64,000 nt of DNA, from contig NC_089724.1 of the NCBI RefSeq assembly GCF_035083965.1, positions 6,612,501 through 6,676,500 of the forward strand, read 5' to 3'. Made by a program: the position numbers and the translations under genes. Positions 34,515 through 46,951 of this stretch are shown here, one piece after another. This DNA comes from Branchiostoma lanceolatum (lineage: Eukaryota > Chordata > Leptocardii > Amphioxiformes > Branchiostomatidae). Positions within the stretch are counted from its first letter, which is position 1. Each line of letters starts with the position of its first letter. The notes under the pieces were generated by a model. The model made no database searches. It saw nothing but the letters and a program-made list of their open reading frames with translations, and was not told the origin of the DNA.

Positions 34515-37257
34515 GTGAGTTATATACATGTTTTCTCACATTTTCTCCTCAGAAAACTCACCTCCTTCGCTCCTACACAACTGCAGCTATTCCAACTAAC
34601 ACCTGTGAGCTTCTGAGTTGTCTCAAATTTAAGATTGGGCGTGAAATTGTGGCGTTAGCGTCTGGCGTGCTTTCGACTCTCTGGTTACAAAGAATTTCTT
34701 CACGTTGCCCAGACAGCTCGACTACGGTTAATTTTTGTTGCTTGCGGCAAAACATGGCTTGGTTTGCACATGGTTTCACAGTTGTCTTCATGTTCTGGTG
34801 ATCTTAGTGTATTTCTTTCCTTGTGTACAATCCTGTAACGATCTTCTACCTTTGCGGTGAGGTGATTTCTTAAATCCATTCTCAAGTTACCGTGGAACGC
34901 TTTGGGGTTCCAAGGTGGCAGGGGGGGGGGGGTGATAATTACTAAATTACATAATCAGCATCACACCTTGAGACGATTCGAGGACAGGTTTCTATTGTAC
35001 AAGACAAAGAAGGGGATGAGCAATTATCACGCTGAAATTAATGGATTTATAACACATGATAAATCCATACTATTATTTAGAGCTTATTTATTTTATCACC
35101 GCCATGTGCTTTAATAAACAAACTGTTTTTTTAGTAACAGCAGCTTTTAGCTTGGCCAGAAACTGTTCCAACAAATTCTGTTGAACCACCTGAATTTTTT
35201 ATTATCTACGAATATGTTTAAATTACTCCCACGGGATTGGGCATTGGGTAATATGATGTCGATGCAGCTTGCAAAATCTACATCAGTGATACCCCCAAAT
35301 AACCTCACCAGGGGCGAAGTAGGGGGGAGTTGAGGTCCCGGGCTAGGGCGGGCAGGCCTCCAGCCAGGCACAGAACGACTCAATGGTGGGATCTGTCACA
35401 ACCTTGAGGGCATTCCACTGGGGAATGATACAATTATTCCAGATTGTGCACTCGCCTTAATTTTACAGAAAGGGACGGCTATTCATGCATACTAAATGTT
35501 TTACTATTTGAATGAAATGAATTACTGTCGGACAGGACTACATGGAGGATCCTCTGGCCTGAGTACGTAGGCAGTAGGCAGAATTACTGTCCATGCAATT
35601 GTTACTGGAGGTCTGGTGCCACACAAATGTCTGGCAGACTGTAATACTTGGCAGAAAGTCAGCCAAGGCCACTTTGTAGATTGATTGGTATTCTGTATGG
35701 GTCCCTGACACAGTACGGTTAGGCTGCCAAAAGCCACATGTCAATCTGAGGGAAATGCCATATTAAGGATATCAACAAACAAGAAGCAGAGAATAGTAAC
35801 TCATGACCACGTCTAGCAAAGAAATAGACATTACTGTAAATGCATTTAAGTTTGCATGGTTTCAACTTCGCGGTTGGGAGAAAATAAAGTGTTTGCTGTG
35901 GTTTTAAGTTCGCGTTTGACTTTGAGATAATTGTAAACAAGGGGGTACGAGGGCAAAAACATCAGGCTAGAATGATAACAAGTTTGACAGAGGTAGATTT
36001 TTATACACCCGATTGGCAAAATCTATGTGCCAAAGAAGCACCACCCATATTCAAAGTGGATAATAATTGACATTAGCCATTTCTAAATTGTGCGTTTTGG
36101 TGTGTTTGTAGGTCAGCCTTTATGTAACAGGTAGCTCAAATGTAACATGTGGAAGTCATACCTGATCCAGACACAAATCCAGTTGTTGGTAGCTAAGCAG
36201 GTGTCTCTCATTGTTCTGTATGGGGGCCTTTGTTCTCACTGTGGCATAACCTGGCCTGGGATCAAGGTCTTCAACGTGAGTAGTTACCGAACAATCCAAA
36301 CAGAATAATCGGTCTTTCTATTAGTAATTGGTTGCCATTTACCGGTTCCCGCCTAGTTTAGACCGAAAAGCGTGGCCTTGAGTCAGTTGTTTGTCTTCTT
36401 TGAGTTTGGGTAGTACATAGGCAAAAACATTGGTTTCATTAACACTCTAGTCTGAAAGCATTGAGAGTTCTCCTGTAGAAGTGATAGTGCAGAGTGCACA
36501 GTGTATTTGAGACGATGAGGAAAGGTACATATGTTTTGAGTGTGTATAGAAATGATGGTGCACTGTGTATTTTAGTGAGAAGTTTTCTGCTGTCCTGATT
36601 TCTTTTGTTTCAACTGTCATATTCTAAGTACATTACCTTCCTCTTGTAGATTTTTCCTGTATAATTCTCCTTGGTCTTCGTTATAGACTCAGAATACTTG
36701 CTATTTTTTCTGGCTTGTGATAGGTGTTTCAAGAGCAAATATAGAATGCTACATTTGAATAGTTATTACAGTAATGTTGCCAGCTTGTTGAATACACATG
36801 GAATTGTTTACAGACGGCGTTTCTCTTCTGTTTGCTCTGATACCCTGTCAGTCAGTCTTTGTTCTCCCCGATACACCATGCTTATGTATTCTTACTTGTA
36901 CATTTCCCCCCGCATGCACTGTAGGTCCAAGAAGCAGCTACAAGATGTCACATAGTTCGTAGTACCCTTCTGTTATTTTTCTCTTGTACTGTTGTAGATT
37001 TACCCATATAATTCTCATCGGTCTTTGTCATTGACTCATGATACTTGCTATTGTTTAAAGAGCAAATATAGTATGCTCCATTTAATAGTTATTGAGTATG
37101 TTGCCAACTTGTTGAATACACATATGGAATTGTTAACAGATGTTTCTGTCGGTTTTCCCCTTATCTTATTAGTCGATACATGTCTTTGTTCTTTCCTGTA
37201 GTACAGTTCACTGTACCTGCATCCAAACTTGTACATATCCCCCCGCATGTTCTGTAG
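34515..37257 (+). other. Intron 1 of gene C (5' UTR intron)
   Basis: Holds the empty sites that correspond to two transposon insertions in gene D (near 34665 and 34885), a degenerate MITE at 35831-35945 (ATTACTGTAAATGC, TTTTAAGTTCGCG), and a tandem duplication next to exon 2 (36640-37257). Nothing else is recognised. Confidence 0.65.
36640..36960 (+). repeat. Tandem copy of the exon 2 upstream region with a decoy 3' splice site and 5-codon ORF (gene C)
   Basis: The unit repeats at 36960-37290, where the real exon lies. The decoy reads CATGCACTGTAG|GTCCAAGAAGCAG and then ATG TCA CAT AGT TCG TAG, that is MSHSS and stop, against the true CATGTTCTGTAG|GTCCAAGAAGGAG with MSHRRD. If used as an exon it would add an upstream start and stop. 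Confidence 0.75.
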
Positions 37258-37277
37258 GTCCAAGAAGGAGCAACAGC

Positions 37278-40200
37278 ATGTCGCATCGCAGAGATGCCGG
37301 TCCGATTGACTGCAAAGTTTACGTGGGTGACCTGGGTCAGTCCGGTACCAAGCACGAGTTGGAGCGTGCGTTCGGCGCCTTTGGACCGCTGAGGAACGTC
37401 TGGGTTGCCCGCAACCCGGCGGGATTCGCTTTCGTAGAGTTTGAAGATCCACGCGACGCAAGGGATGCCGTTGACTCGCTAGACGGACGGTAAGATTGTT
37501 GCTGCATTGAACATCTGTTGTTTCGAGCCATTTCGTAGTCCTACTGTTAACGTTGTATGTAGGATATAGCATTGAAATTTCCATAGCAGTGTCTGTCTGT
37601 TAATAGAGAATTTACAGGATTTGGAAGAGACGTAACAGATTTACACAAAAAAGACAAAGGGGGTTGGTAAAACATGTTTTCCTTATTCCTTGTGGACTTC
37701 TATTTATCTTAAACTAACAAAATTGCCTTGCTTAGACTCGTGCTAACACCACCTGTTTCTGTCGTGCTCCAGGTATATCTGTGGTCGTCGCGTCCTAGTC
37801 GAGTTGTCTCACGGTAAGAAGCGCTCGTCTCGATACCGTCCAGCGGCCCCGCCCAGTTACCGCGGCGGTGGCAGCAGCAATTACGATTACCCACAGCGCC
37901 GGCGATCACGGTGAGCCTCCGACTTCGTTCTGTATACAATGTGTGCAAGCGTTGCTTTTGTATATATTTGTGTACCTTTCTGAAAGTGTTTTCACAAGAT
38001 GTGCTATTTTTTTAAATAATCACTCTTATGTCATAGTAAACGTGAGTTCTTGTGTTTTTCTTGAAGGACAAGTAAACAATTACAGTGAGGAGCAACGTTG
38101 TGTGCCTCCACTAAACCATGTAAAGGTCAAAACTGCTATGGTGATGCTTGCCCATGTAAACCTCCAAAGAATGTTAAGAGAATAATTGGTTTGGCGTAGA
38201 TTATCCAGTCTATCGATGCGTGCCAAATTTTGTTTCACACTTCTGGCAAATTCATTTTTATCTTAATTGTGCCTTTTTATGTTCAAGCCACTTAATGCAT
38301 GATTTATTTTCTTACCAAGATTGTCTTAAAATATTTAAATCAAAAATTTTCTGGTTAAAATGATCTTACTACGTCGGGCCAATGCAAGCACCATACATTT
38401 ACCAGTGTGTTTATAGTGTTTGTATGTAAAATTCTCTGTCTTAGTAACTTAGTCAGCACATCTGTGACTTCAGTAGAAGTAATTTAATGTCTTTCTCTGG
38501 GTAAGACCAGTAGTTGGTGATGCTTGGTGATTTATGGGCAGGTTTTCTATAGAATCCTCGATTATTAACTGTCCCAACAAAACCCCTTACAGAGTGGCCA
38601 TCTTGCTTCTCCACCCCATCAGACTACATTAGCCAATCAGCTCAGCCCTTGGCAAGTCACATGACCGTCGCCATCCAATCAGCATTACCTGTCACCTCAA
38701 CTACACCTTCAGCCCCTCCACCCAGCATGCCTTGCTGCAGTCCTTCTCGGCTAATCACAAAACAGCACAAAGAAAGCGCCAGTCCCACCTTCTACAGCGC
38801 GGCCTCCTATACAGTCACAAAGCTCTTCTGCTCTCCAGCCCCTCCAACCACCAAACTCCGATAAGGACCGCCTTTCGTCGCAAGCCCCTTAGACCAACCC
38901 ACGTCCTTACACCGGCGTCTTTAAACAAAAGATACAACCACTACCAGCCAAGCGACCAAAAATGTCGCCGCCTTCTCCGTCTACTGTCAGCAACACCCAC
39001 CTTCCCCACCACATTTGAGCCACGTCTGTCTACTACCTCCGCTAAAAAAACATCCGGGGATTTCCACGACAACTTGTCATTGGACGATGCTGTTTGGCTC
39101 CTCCACATCTTTCGACCAACCTTCCAATACCGCCTCGCCCGACTTAACAACCCTGCCGCCTTTCTACTTTCAGCCTCTTGGGCCGGTGTAGGTTATCTGT
39201 TCTTGTCTCTAGACTTAGTCTGTAGTTAGACACACATAGTTACTGCAACTTGAGAAACACAGCCAGAATGGCGTTTCATTGTTTACAGGAAAAGCAATCA
39301 TGCATCCCAGATTGACTTTTTTGTCAACATATAGGGCTGGTATGAATTGCTTTCACTGTCTCAAGTTTGTGGCAGTTAAACATGTGTTTGATCATGCGTG
39401 CAACTCCGAAAAAAGTATTCTGCTAAAAAGTCTTGGAAGAACTCACTGCTAAAAAAAAAAAGTTTGAGTTGTCTGATACAAGAATAGAGCTCTTTTGCAG
39501 TGTCGAAGGGATAGCTGTAATGTGCTGTAATGTAAGTTCCTGACGTATAGCTGCATGAAGGCTAAAAAAAACTAACACTCTCTTGATTGTTTTTTTACTT
39601 CTATCGATGTTTGTTATGCCACAGTTTGTTGTAGCATAGCAAGACATCATTTTGCCATATTTTTCTGCTTTGAATTTACAGACACTGCTTATTCTTCTTA
39701 CTTACTCTCTCAAAATATGTCTGCAAAAAATTGCATATTAGATCAGTTAGTAGTGCGGGAATTTTCTGACATGGGTTTGTACCAGATAAAACATATTTAA
39801 CACGAGTCCAAATCAAAATATCCGCTTTCTAACAGTATCTTAAGTAACTGTCTGAGTCTCCATGCTTTTTATACTTGGTTGAGCAGTTTAAAACATGCAC
39901 TGAGTGGAACTATGGTATTGTTCAATGGTTTTGTCTGCCTAAAGACATTTAACTGACAGGAAAACTTGTTCAGTCGGAGACAGACTACCAAATTGAATTT
40001 TATGATGATTGTTGAAGCAATTTATGTTGAGAAGTTCGTAACTCTTGACCTAGATGATGTGTGGTTTGTACGTCTCAGAGATAGTCCGTGGTGATGACTT
40101 GCCAGTGCTGTGGCTCTGGGAATCGAACCCAGGATGTCGACTCGAGCTGATGATGAGTATTTATTTCCAAAACAGGTCCTTCTCGCCAGCGCCGCGCCGC

Positions 40201-42370
40201 CGTCAGTCCAGTCGCAGCCGCAGCAGGTAGTACTGAACCCGTACATGTTTGTTTGCAGTTTGACAACCAATCACAAGACAGTGTTTCGGACTAGAGCTGC
40301 CCTATCACCCACCTAGAAGCAGTATGTAGATATAACTCAATAGAAATTCCTGGGAATGCCATTGATCTGGAAAAGAAGTTGCACCCAAAAGTCACTCCCG
40401 TTCCCAAGTTTGCTACCTGGCTTATCCCGTTTTGTCCTCGATTCATTTTAATGCTTTTAAGCTGAGAGGCATGATGGGAAGTTTCTGTTTATTTCACTTC
40501 TGTCGTGACAAGGCAGCTTTTACGTCCAACCTTCTGACTGCACTGACCCAAGTCTCACATTCGTGCCTCAAGGCTTGAAACGCAGAGTTACTCCATACTG
40601 TCAGTGGATGGGGTGGACGTGCATAAGGATTCACACACCCGGCACCTTTCATCTTAAAGTTTAACACCGCTTTTCTTCGTGTTGTATTTTTTTGCTGCCA
40701 CTCCCCTTTCATTTTGAAGACTTTTAATGACCTGATACTCTTACATGGGATATCTCCCATTCAAAAGAGCAGAATTTGTTTTGGTCTGTTAGAGAAAACT
40801 TTGTCATTTAACAAGCCTGATACTACTACACTTCGGCTTTAATTTCTAAAGGCCTTCTAAATTTGACATTCATCTACTGGTTGGAACCAGTGTTCAATTC
40901 AAGCTAAGTCTATATGATAAGCCTTGACGTATGAAATATAATTGGACACGATGCGTGATTCTTCTGAGCAACCTAATCTAACATCACTTCTAGGATATGG
41001 TTGGGATTTGAAGGTTTTGGTGTGTTGGTTTTCTTTTAACCTTGTATTTCAGCTGGGTGACAGGAGCCATTTTGCAGACTCTGTCTTCTGCTTGTCGATA
41101 GGGCAAAACTCAGTGTTGTCGTTTTTATCTGGTCCGTGTACGCAGGTCTCCCCGTGACAGGTCCCCGAGGGACAGGTCACCACGCGACAGCAGACGCAGG
41201 AGCCGCTCCCGCTCTCGTTCCCGCGACAGGAAGCACTCCAGGTCTCGTTCCCGGGATCGCAGGTGAGCTGTCGTTGTTTATTTGTGTCACCACCCAGAAA
41301 TATGCATTTAATAACTCTATTGCAAGTTCATGCTTGAAGGCTAATTGCAGACAAACAAGTACATGGATATACATGGGAATTGACATAGTTATCAAGTCTA
41401 CTCTGAAAGTTCTATGTTAACTAAGGTTGGGATATTGGTGTTAACAAGCACATTACATCAAACACAAAACTTACAGAAGACATCCTGTGACATTCAGAAT
41501 GAGATTGCTACTGGAACATCTGAGATAGTCAATTTATTTGTTGATTTCCAAAACTTTTTATTGTGCATTAAGTCAAGTTGATTTGATTATATGGATGACA
41601 TCTTCCGTTTACCACAAAACTTATGCAAGCGTGCTAATTAAAAAGATTGCCTTTATTACGAAATGTATGTGGTCAGAAAGGATGAACAAAACTTAACACC
41701 CAGAGTATGATATACCGAAATATAGATTCTTCATTTTTGTTCTTACAAAAGTTCTTCTATGACTTTGGTATTCTACGACATTAGTATCCGTTTTCCGAAA
41801 TATTTTTTGCAATTTACAGCAAAGATTTTCTCACTTTGCAGCTGCTTTTTTAGATGAACTGTTAACTCTTTTGTTGGAAAGGGACAAAAATATTTCATAT
41901 TTATCCGCGTGCGGATGTCATTCATATGATCAAATCGACTGGGCCTTGGAATTTTTATTGATTCAAAATGACTGGTAGTTATTGTATAAACTGGAGCGTC
42001 TGTGGTGGTTTTAAGTTTGCGGCAGCGCTACAGTCACATACTGCTGGAGTATTGGACAAAAATGTTAGCGGCTGGTTTAAGTTTGCGTTGAAACGGTCGT
42101 TGCGAAAACCACAAACATAAAGCTACCGCGAACATTTCTGCATTTACAGTATCTTGTGACATTCAGAATGAGATAACTGCTAGAACATCTGAGATAGTCC
42201 AATTTATTTGTTACTTTCGAAAACTTTTTATTGTGTATCACATGACCCAAAATGATTGGTAACAGTTTTTTTTATGTGAACTTAAAATGGATTTTTTGTT
42301 TCCCTTGATCAGTCGCTCAGTCTCACCACTCAATAAGAGTCCACGAGGCAAGAGTCCAGGAGACGACTAG
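37278..42370 (+). CDS. SRSF3: SRSF3-type SR splicing factor, gene C
   Basis: Five coding exons: 37278-37489, 37773-37910, 40176-40226, 41146-41262, 42313-42370; all phase 2; 191 aa. The exon with the ATG starts at 37258 (TTCTGTAG|GTCC). The RRM (residues about 10-80) has KVYVGDL and GFAFVEF; one change from gene B is NPAGF for NPPGF. The Gly-rich linker has [13 protein letters not shown]. The RS domain has three RDRSP-type repeats ([14 protein letters not shown]), and the end is [10 protein letters not shown]. No zinc knuckle. By family it acts in splicing and mRNA export. The RRM exon product is identical in all residues to that of gene D. A poison-exon candidate is at 38593-39191. Confidence 0.92.
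38593..39191 (+). other. Conserved poison-exon candidate in gene C
   Basis: About 599 nt, homologous to 27496-28119 and 52945-53544. The acceptor CCCCTTACAG and the first 40 bases match gene B exactly; the stop TAG falls at 38630-38632, 13 codons in, after joining to exon 3. CACGTGAC of gene B is CATGACC-like here (CACATGAC), while both CCAATCAGC words are kept. A 165-codon open frame inside is not shared with gene B and is taken as chance. Confidence 0.65.
40114..40133 (-). repeat. tRNA T-arm-like relic upstream of exon 4, gene C
   Basis: CTGGG-AATCGAA-CCCAG hairpin; on the minus strand a B-box-like GGTTCGATTCC. It ends 43 bases from the exon 4 start. Confidence 0.6.
41985..42152. repeat. 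MITE-like repeat, GTTCGCGGT/TTTAAGTTTGC family
   Basis: GGTGGTTTTAAGTTTGCGG at the left, and GCGAACATTTCTGCATTTAC followed by AGTA at the right. In the last intron of gene C and absent at the same place in D, where the intron runs through differently. Confidence 0.7.
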
Positions 42371-43885
42371 ATCCACCTGGTGCCACGCTTCAGGGTGACC
42401 TCTGACCCACCAGCCTTCCCACAATCCACCGAGGGCCCTGAATGGCACAAACTACTCGTAATGTTAACGTCTGGAGTCAGTCTTTTTATCCGTTCCAACC
42501 CTAGCAGTGACGTATACAAATTTGTTTTTTTTTACCTTTATTTTAGCTGTGTAAGTGAAAACTCAATGGGACCTTTTTGTGTTAGGGCTTCTGTTGTAGG
42601 AGTAGCTTGAAGGTATACGTCATACGATGCAAAAATGTAGACGATCCATTGCTATACATGTCAAGAAGATCTTTTGCTTGTAGCTTACTGTTTGTGTTGT
42701 AAGTGACAATACCCCAGTTTGTTTTTGTATCCAGGAGTCTGCATATATTTTGTTTGTAGGTGAAGACATCAAAAGTTTTTGTGCGGTTAACTTTGGGATA
42801 GAACAACATAATTCAAATTCAATTGTAATTGCCCTGAATGTACTTTGCATTGTTGTGTGAGATATTTTTATGTACTGCCTGTTATCTGTGTCGCTCTTTG
42901 GAATTTTTCTTCTAAAAAAATTCACCATTTAGTCAGCATATGAATAGATGCATTGCAAAATCCTCATTAGACTTTGTCTTGTCACTCACCAAACTATAGT
43001 CGTGTTGTTATTTCTACGTGATTTTATGCTTACGTTCCAACCATGAACCTGCGTGTGATTGTGCCAACATGGGTGCCTCTGGAGTAGGTGTGTCAGGGAT
43101 TCTCACCATTCATATAGAGTCTTAGCAGTTTACAACAGTCTGTCACAAGTGTGGTGCACACTATAAAGATATTCTCATCACTTGGTTCTGTGATTTGCAG
43201 AGCTAGAAAGGTAAATGGGGGAGGAAATGGAATACTGCTGTATAATAATGTTTAATAGCTCAAATATCACATAGATCATGTGGTCTTGAAATATAGTAAT
43301 TCCATTGCTTCCTGTAACTTGGTCCTTAATAGCTGTCTAAAATGCTGCTATTGTCATCAGTAACAAAGCAATGTTTTATTGTTGTTTTCATGCCACAGTT
43401 GCAAAGTCTTATACTTTTCTGGAGAGGACAAAAAGTTCTCTGACTAAATCATTGAACTGGTATGGTGTCACAGTCCCTGACACACCTTTGCAGAGGCAAG
43501 AACAGTCAGTGAAAAGGCTTGCTTGTGTACATGTGCATATTGTGACACTATTTTGATAATCAGTGGTGAGTTCAGGTCAAGGTTCAGGAACAGTAATTTG
43601 GTTAATGATGTTGACGATTGTATATTCCATGATTGTATAATGATTAGTATCACCAATAATTGTACTCATAGCCATGGTGGGGCTTTAAGAAATAACAAGT
43701 TTTACCTCCCCCCTGTGATGGTCTAGTTTACACACTAGATCTAATTGGTTGGGGCCTAAATCAGTAAGGGGAAAGGTTACGTTTGTTGTTAAAATTGAAA
43801 GTAGTAGTCCACCAAAGAGAGGAACCCTACCATTGCTTGTATTGTCAATGTATCTTTGGAGAAAATAAAAGTTATTACATTTCTA
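42371..43885 (+). other. 3' UTR of gene C
   Basis: AATAAA at 43864 within GGAGAAAATAAAAGTT. The same signal is at the same relative place in gene D, so the 3' UTR is about 1.5 kb in both. Conserved with the D 3' UTR along its whole length. Confidence 0.65.
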
Positions 43886-44849
43886 CCACCAAAAGGGTTT
43901 GTTTAGTCTTTTCGTTCTGCTGAGAATCCACGCTGTTTGTGATGCTGATACTTGTTTTCCTGCATGAAGCCAAATTTGTTAGATATTCTGGTTCACAATT
44001 TGTCCACCAAAGACGGAATGAATGAATGAATGAATTGCAACCTTTATAGATGAATTGGGTACCTCATAACAGTTAAAGTTACAGCGGAACAACATCAATA
44101 GAGTCAATTTAATGTCACCGAGAGGGTTTTCAGATAATATTGCTTATAAGTTTGAACAATTTTAGATAAAAGACTTTCAGTCAAATTTGTGCTAAATTGT
44201 GGAAACAATTTAGAATTAAAGTTTGAACATGTTTGAACTTATATATTTATTTTGGAAATAGTAATTGCACAAATATCTCTTTTTGAAACATCCATGTGAT
44301 TGTTTCACTGTTGGAACATGTTCCAACAATTAATTTGATGAAGATCAAGGATGAAGATAAAGCCTTGCATAATAGAGTAATATGGGCCGGTCAATTCCCC
44401 GGCTAGAAATCCACCGGTGCGCTAGTTAGGGTTCGGCGGGGTGGGATCTCTGTGCCGCCGAAGAAACTGACTACAAGGTACCGGCGAAAAGGCCCGATAA
44501 ACAGTCTGGAACCCAGGGTAGTACTCCCAGTGTACAGGAGAAGAACCTGTTGATTGAAAATAATTAAAAGTACTGTTTTTTACCAGCATCTATATGATTC
44601 TGCCATTCATGAAAAACATGAAATTGAATATACAATTCAAAAATATTAATATTTTGCAGACAAAATCTGAATAAAGGCATTTAGGTCATTTGCTATAATG
44701 TCACTGTAAAATTGTTGAATGGTAAATAGTAATGTAAGGCGTTAGTGAGTGAAAATTTCCGGTATTGAAGGTGTTGTATTTATTTTCATTTTTTTGGATA
44801 TGATAAAAATTGGAGGGGGCGATTCCGAGAAACAGCAAATTCAATTGAT
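43886..44849. other. Region between genes C and D
   Basis: Holds a short AATG microsatellite (44013-44036) and, at about 44390-44522, a GC-rich repeat whose right tip CAGTCTGGAACCCAGGGTA matches the TACCCYGGGAWCCAGACTT family. No gene is seen. Confidence 0.55.
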
Positions 44850-45015
44850 CTAGCCTAATGGCGAAAAGTCTGATAATAACTGGAACACCCCTCGAAGTTT
44901 TCCATGGACCGGTCCTGATCCGTGTGACGTCCCACCTTGCGGTGCGCGTGCGCAGTGGTGTCGGCCTGGGAGGCCATCTTCCCGACGGTTCTGTGATCTG
45001 TTTACGTCCCGCAAG
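44850..45015 (+). promoter_or_regulatory. Promoter and non-coding first exon of gene D
   Basis: Copy of the gene C promoter: NRF1-type TGCGCGTGCGCA (44943-44954), GCCATCTT (44973-44980), donor CAAG|GTGAGTTA at 45016. In place of the C gene's E-box there is a CRE-like TGACGTC (44925-44931). Confidence 0.75.
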
Positions 45016-45170
45016 GTGAGTTATAAACATGTTTCCACCACAATTACCTCACCAAACTCACATTCTTCGCTCCTACACAATTGTAGCTATTCAAACTAAG
45101 ACCTGTGCACTTCTAAGTAGTCACAAATCTGGGTTTGGACGTGAAATTGTGGCGTTTAGCGTCTGGTGTT

Positions 45171-46724
45171 CAGGAAATATCTTTCCCCCCCAGAAAATCT
45201 GTCCCCATCTCATGGTGGGCGTGGCCTCAAAAGTACGAAGGCCCACAAGGACAAAAACATTGATATTGTCCACAACACTGTCTTTGATTTGAATGATGAA
45301 TGCCAAATGTATGAATTGTGCGAAGGTGGGACGGACATTGTCCACAAATATGAAATTTTCTTTAACAAAATCTCAATTTTTTGTCATTTTAGGGACACAT
45401 TTTCCCGGGGCAGCCAGGATTTTCAATCCCCTCATGGGAAAGTCAACAACTCTTCTCCGAGTAGTGATGCATTTGGAAACTTGCTTTACAACTTGAAGAC
45501 GATTCTCTTAACACAAAAATAAACGTTTCATGGTCAAAGGTCTCAGGATTTGTCCATTGTGGGGATTTCAGGTGAAGGGGACACATTTTCCTCAGGTAGC
45601 CGGGATTTTGGGTCCCCTCATAGGAAAGTCAACAACGTCTCTTATGATGCACTTGGAAACCTGTTTTTCAAATTGAAGACGCTTCTCTGAAGACTTAACA
45701 CAATTATAAACATTCAAAAGCCAAAAGTCTCAGTTTTTGGCCATTGTGGGGATTTCAGATTTTCAGTCCCCTCAAAGGAAAGTCAACAACGCTTCTTATG
45801 ATGTCCTTGGAAACTTGCTTGTCAACTTGAAGACGCTTCTCTTAACACAAATACAAAAGTTTCATGTGAAAGTCTCAGTATTTGTCCATTGAGGGGATTT
45901 CAGGGGAAGGGGACACATTTTTGCCGGGGTAGCCGGGATTTTCGGTCCCCTCATAGGAAGGTCAACAATTCTTCTTATGATGCATTTTGACACTTACTTT
46001 TCAACTTGAAGACAATTCTCTGAAAATTTAACACAAATATAAACGTTTCATGGGCAAAAGTCTCAGGATTTGTCTATTGAGGGAATTTCAGGGGGAGGGG
46101 GATATATTTTCCCGGGGTAGCCGGGATTTTCGGTCCCCTCGTAGGAAAGTCAACAGCTCTTCTTTGTCCCCTTCACCTGAAATCCCCACAATGGCCAAAA
46201 CCTGAGACTTTTGGCTTTTGAAATGTTTATAGTTGTGTTAAGTCTTCAGAGAAGCGTCTTCAAGTTGAAAAACAGGTTTCCAAGTGCATCATAAGAGACG
46301 TTCGTTGACTTTCCTATGAGGGGACCGAAAATCCCGGCTACCTTGGGGAAATGTGTCCCCTTCACCTGAAATCCCCACAATGTTGAAAAACCTGAGACTT
46401 TTTGCTTATGAAACGTCTAATTTGAGTTGAGATATGCGTCTTCAAGTTGAAAAACAGGTTTCCAAATGCATTATAAGAAGCGTTGTACGTTGACTTTCCT
46501 ATGAGGGCCGAAAATCCCGGCTACCTCGCGAAAAAAAGATTAACAGTTTATTTTTCACGCTCATTATGTCTTGCTTGTTTAATGACGTAAATAAGGACAA
46601 TATGTTATGTATTACCTATTGTCGTTGTAGGCCTTCGTACTTTTAGGCCACGCCCACCAGTCCCAAATTGGACCAATGGCTGGAGGGGGACCGATTTTCC
46701 CAGGGAGACAGAAAAGTCCTAAAC
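45171..46724. mobile_element. Composite palindromic transposon with internal satellite, inserted in gene D intron 1
   Basis: The outer inverted ends share GGTGGGCGTGGCCTCAAAAG and GTACGAAGGCC (left, 45214-45242) with their complement at 46630-46660. Between them are about five direct copies of a unit of roughly 170 bp (marked by TCCCCTCATAGGAAAGTCAA and CAACTTGAAGACG) up to 46160, then about two copies in the opposite direction. Gene C has the uninterrupted sequence GCGTCTGGCGTGCTTTCGAC, so the insertion is younger than the C/D duplication. No transposase frame. Confidence 0.8.
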
Positions 46725-46951
46725 ACTGGCATGCTTTCGACTCTCTGGTTACAAAGAATTTCTTCACGTTGCCCAGACAGCTCGACTACGGTTAATTTTT
46801 GTTGCTTACGGCAAAAAATGGCTTAAGTTTGCACATAATTTCACAGTTTTCATAATATATTGGTGATCTTAGTGTATTTCTTTCCTTTAAAGTAACGATA
46901 TTCTACCTTCACTGTGAGGCTGATTTCTAAAATCCATTCTCAAGTTACTGT

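Noticed and set aside
38732-39229. 165-codon open frame in the gene C conserved block
   Set aside because: No counterpart of similar length in B or D and no recognisable domain.
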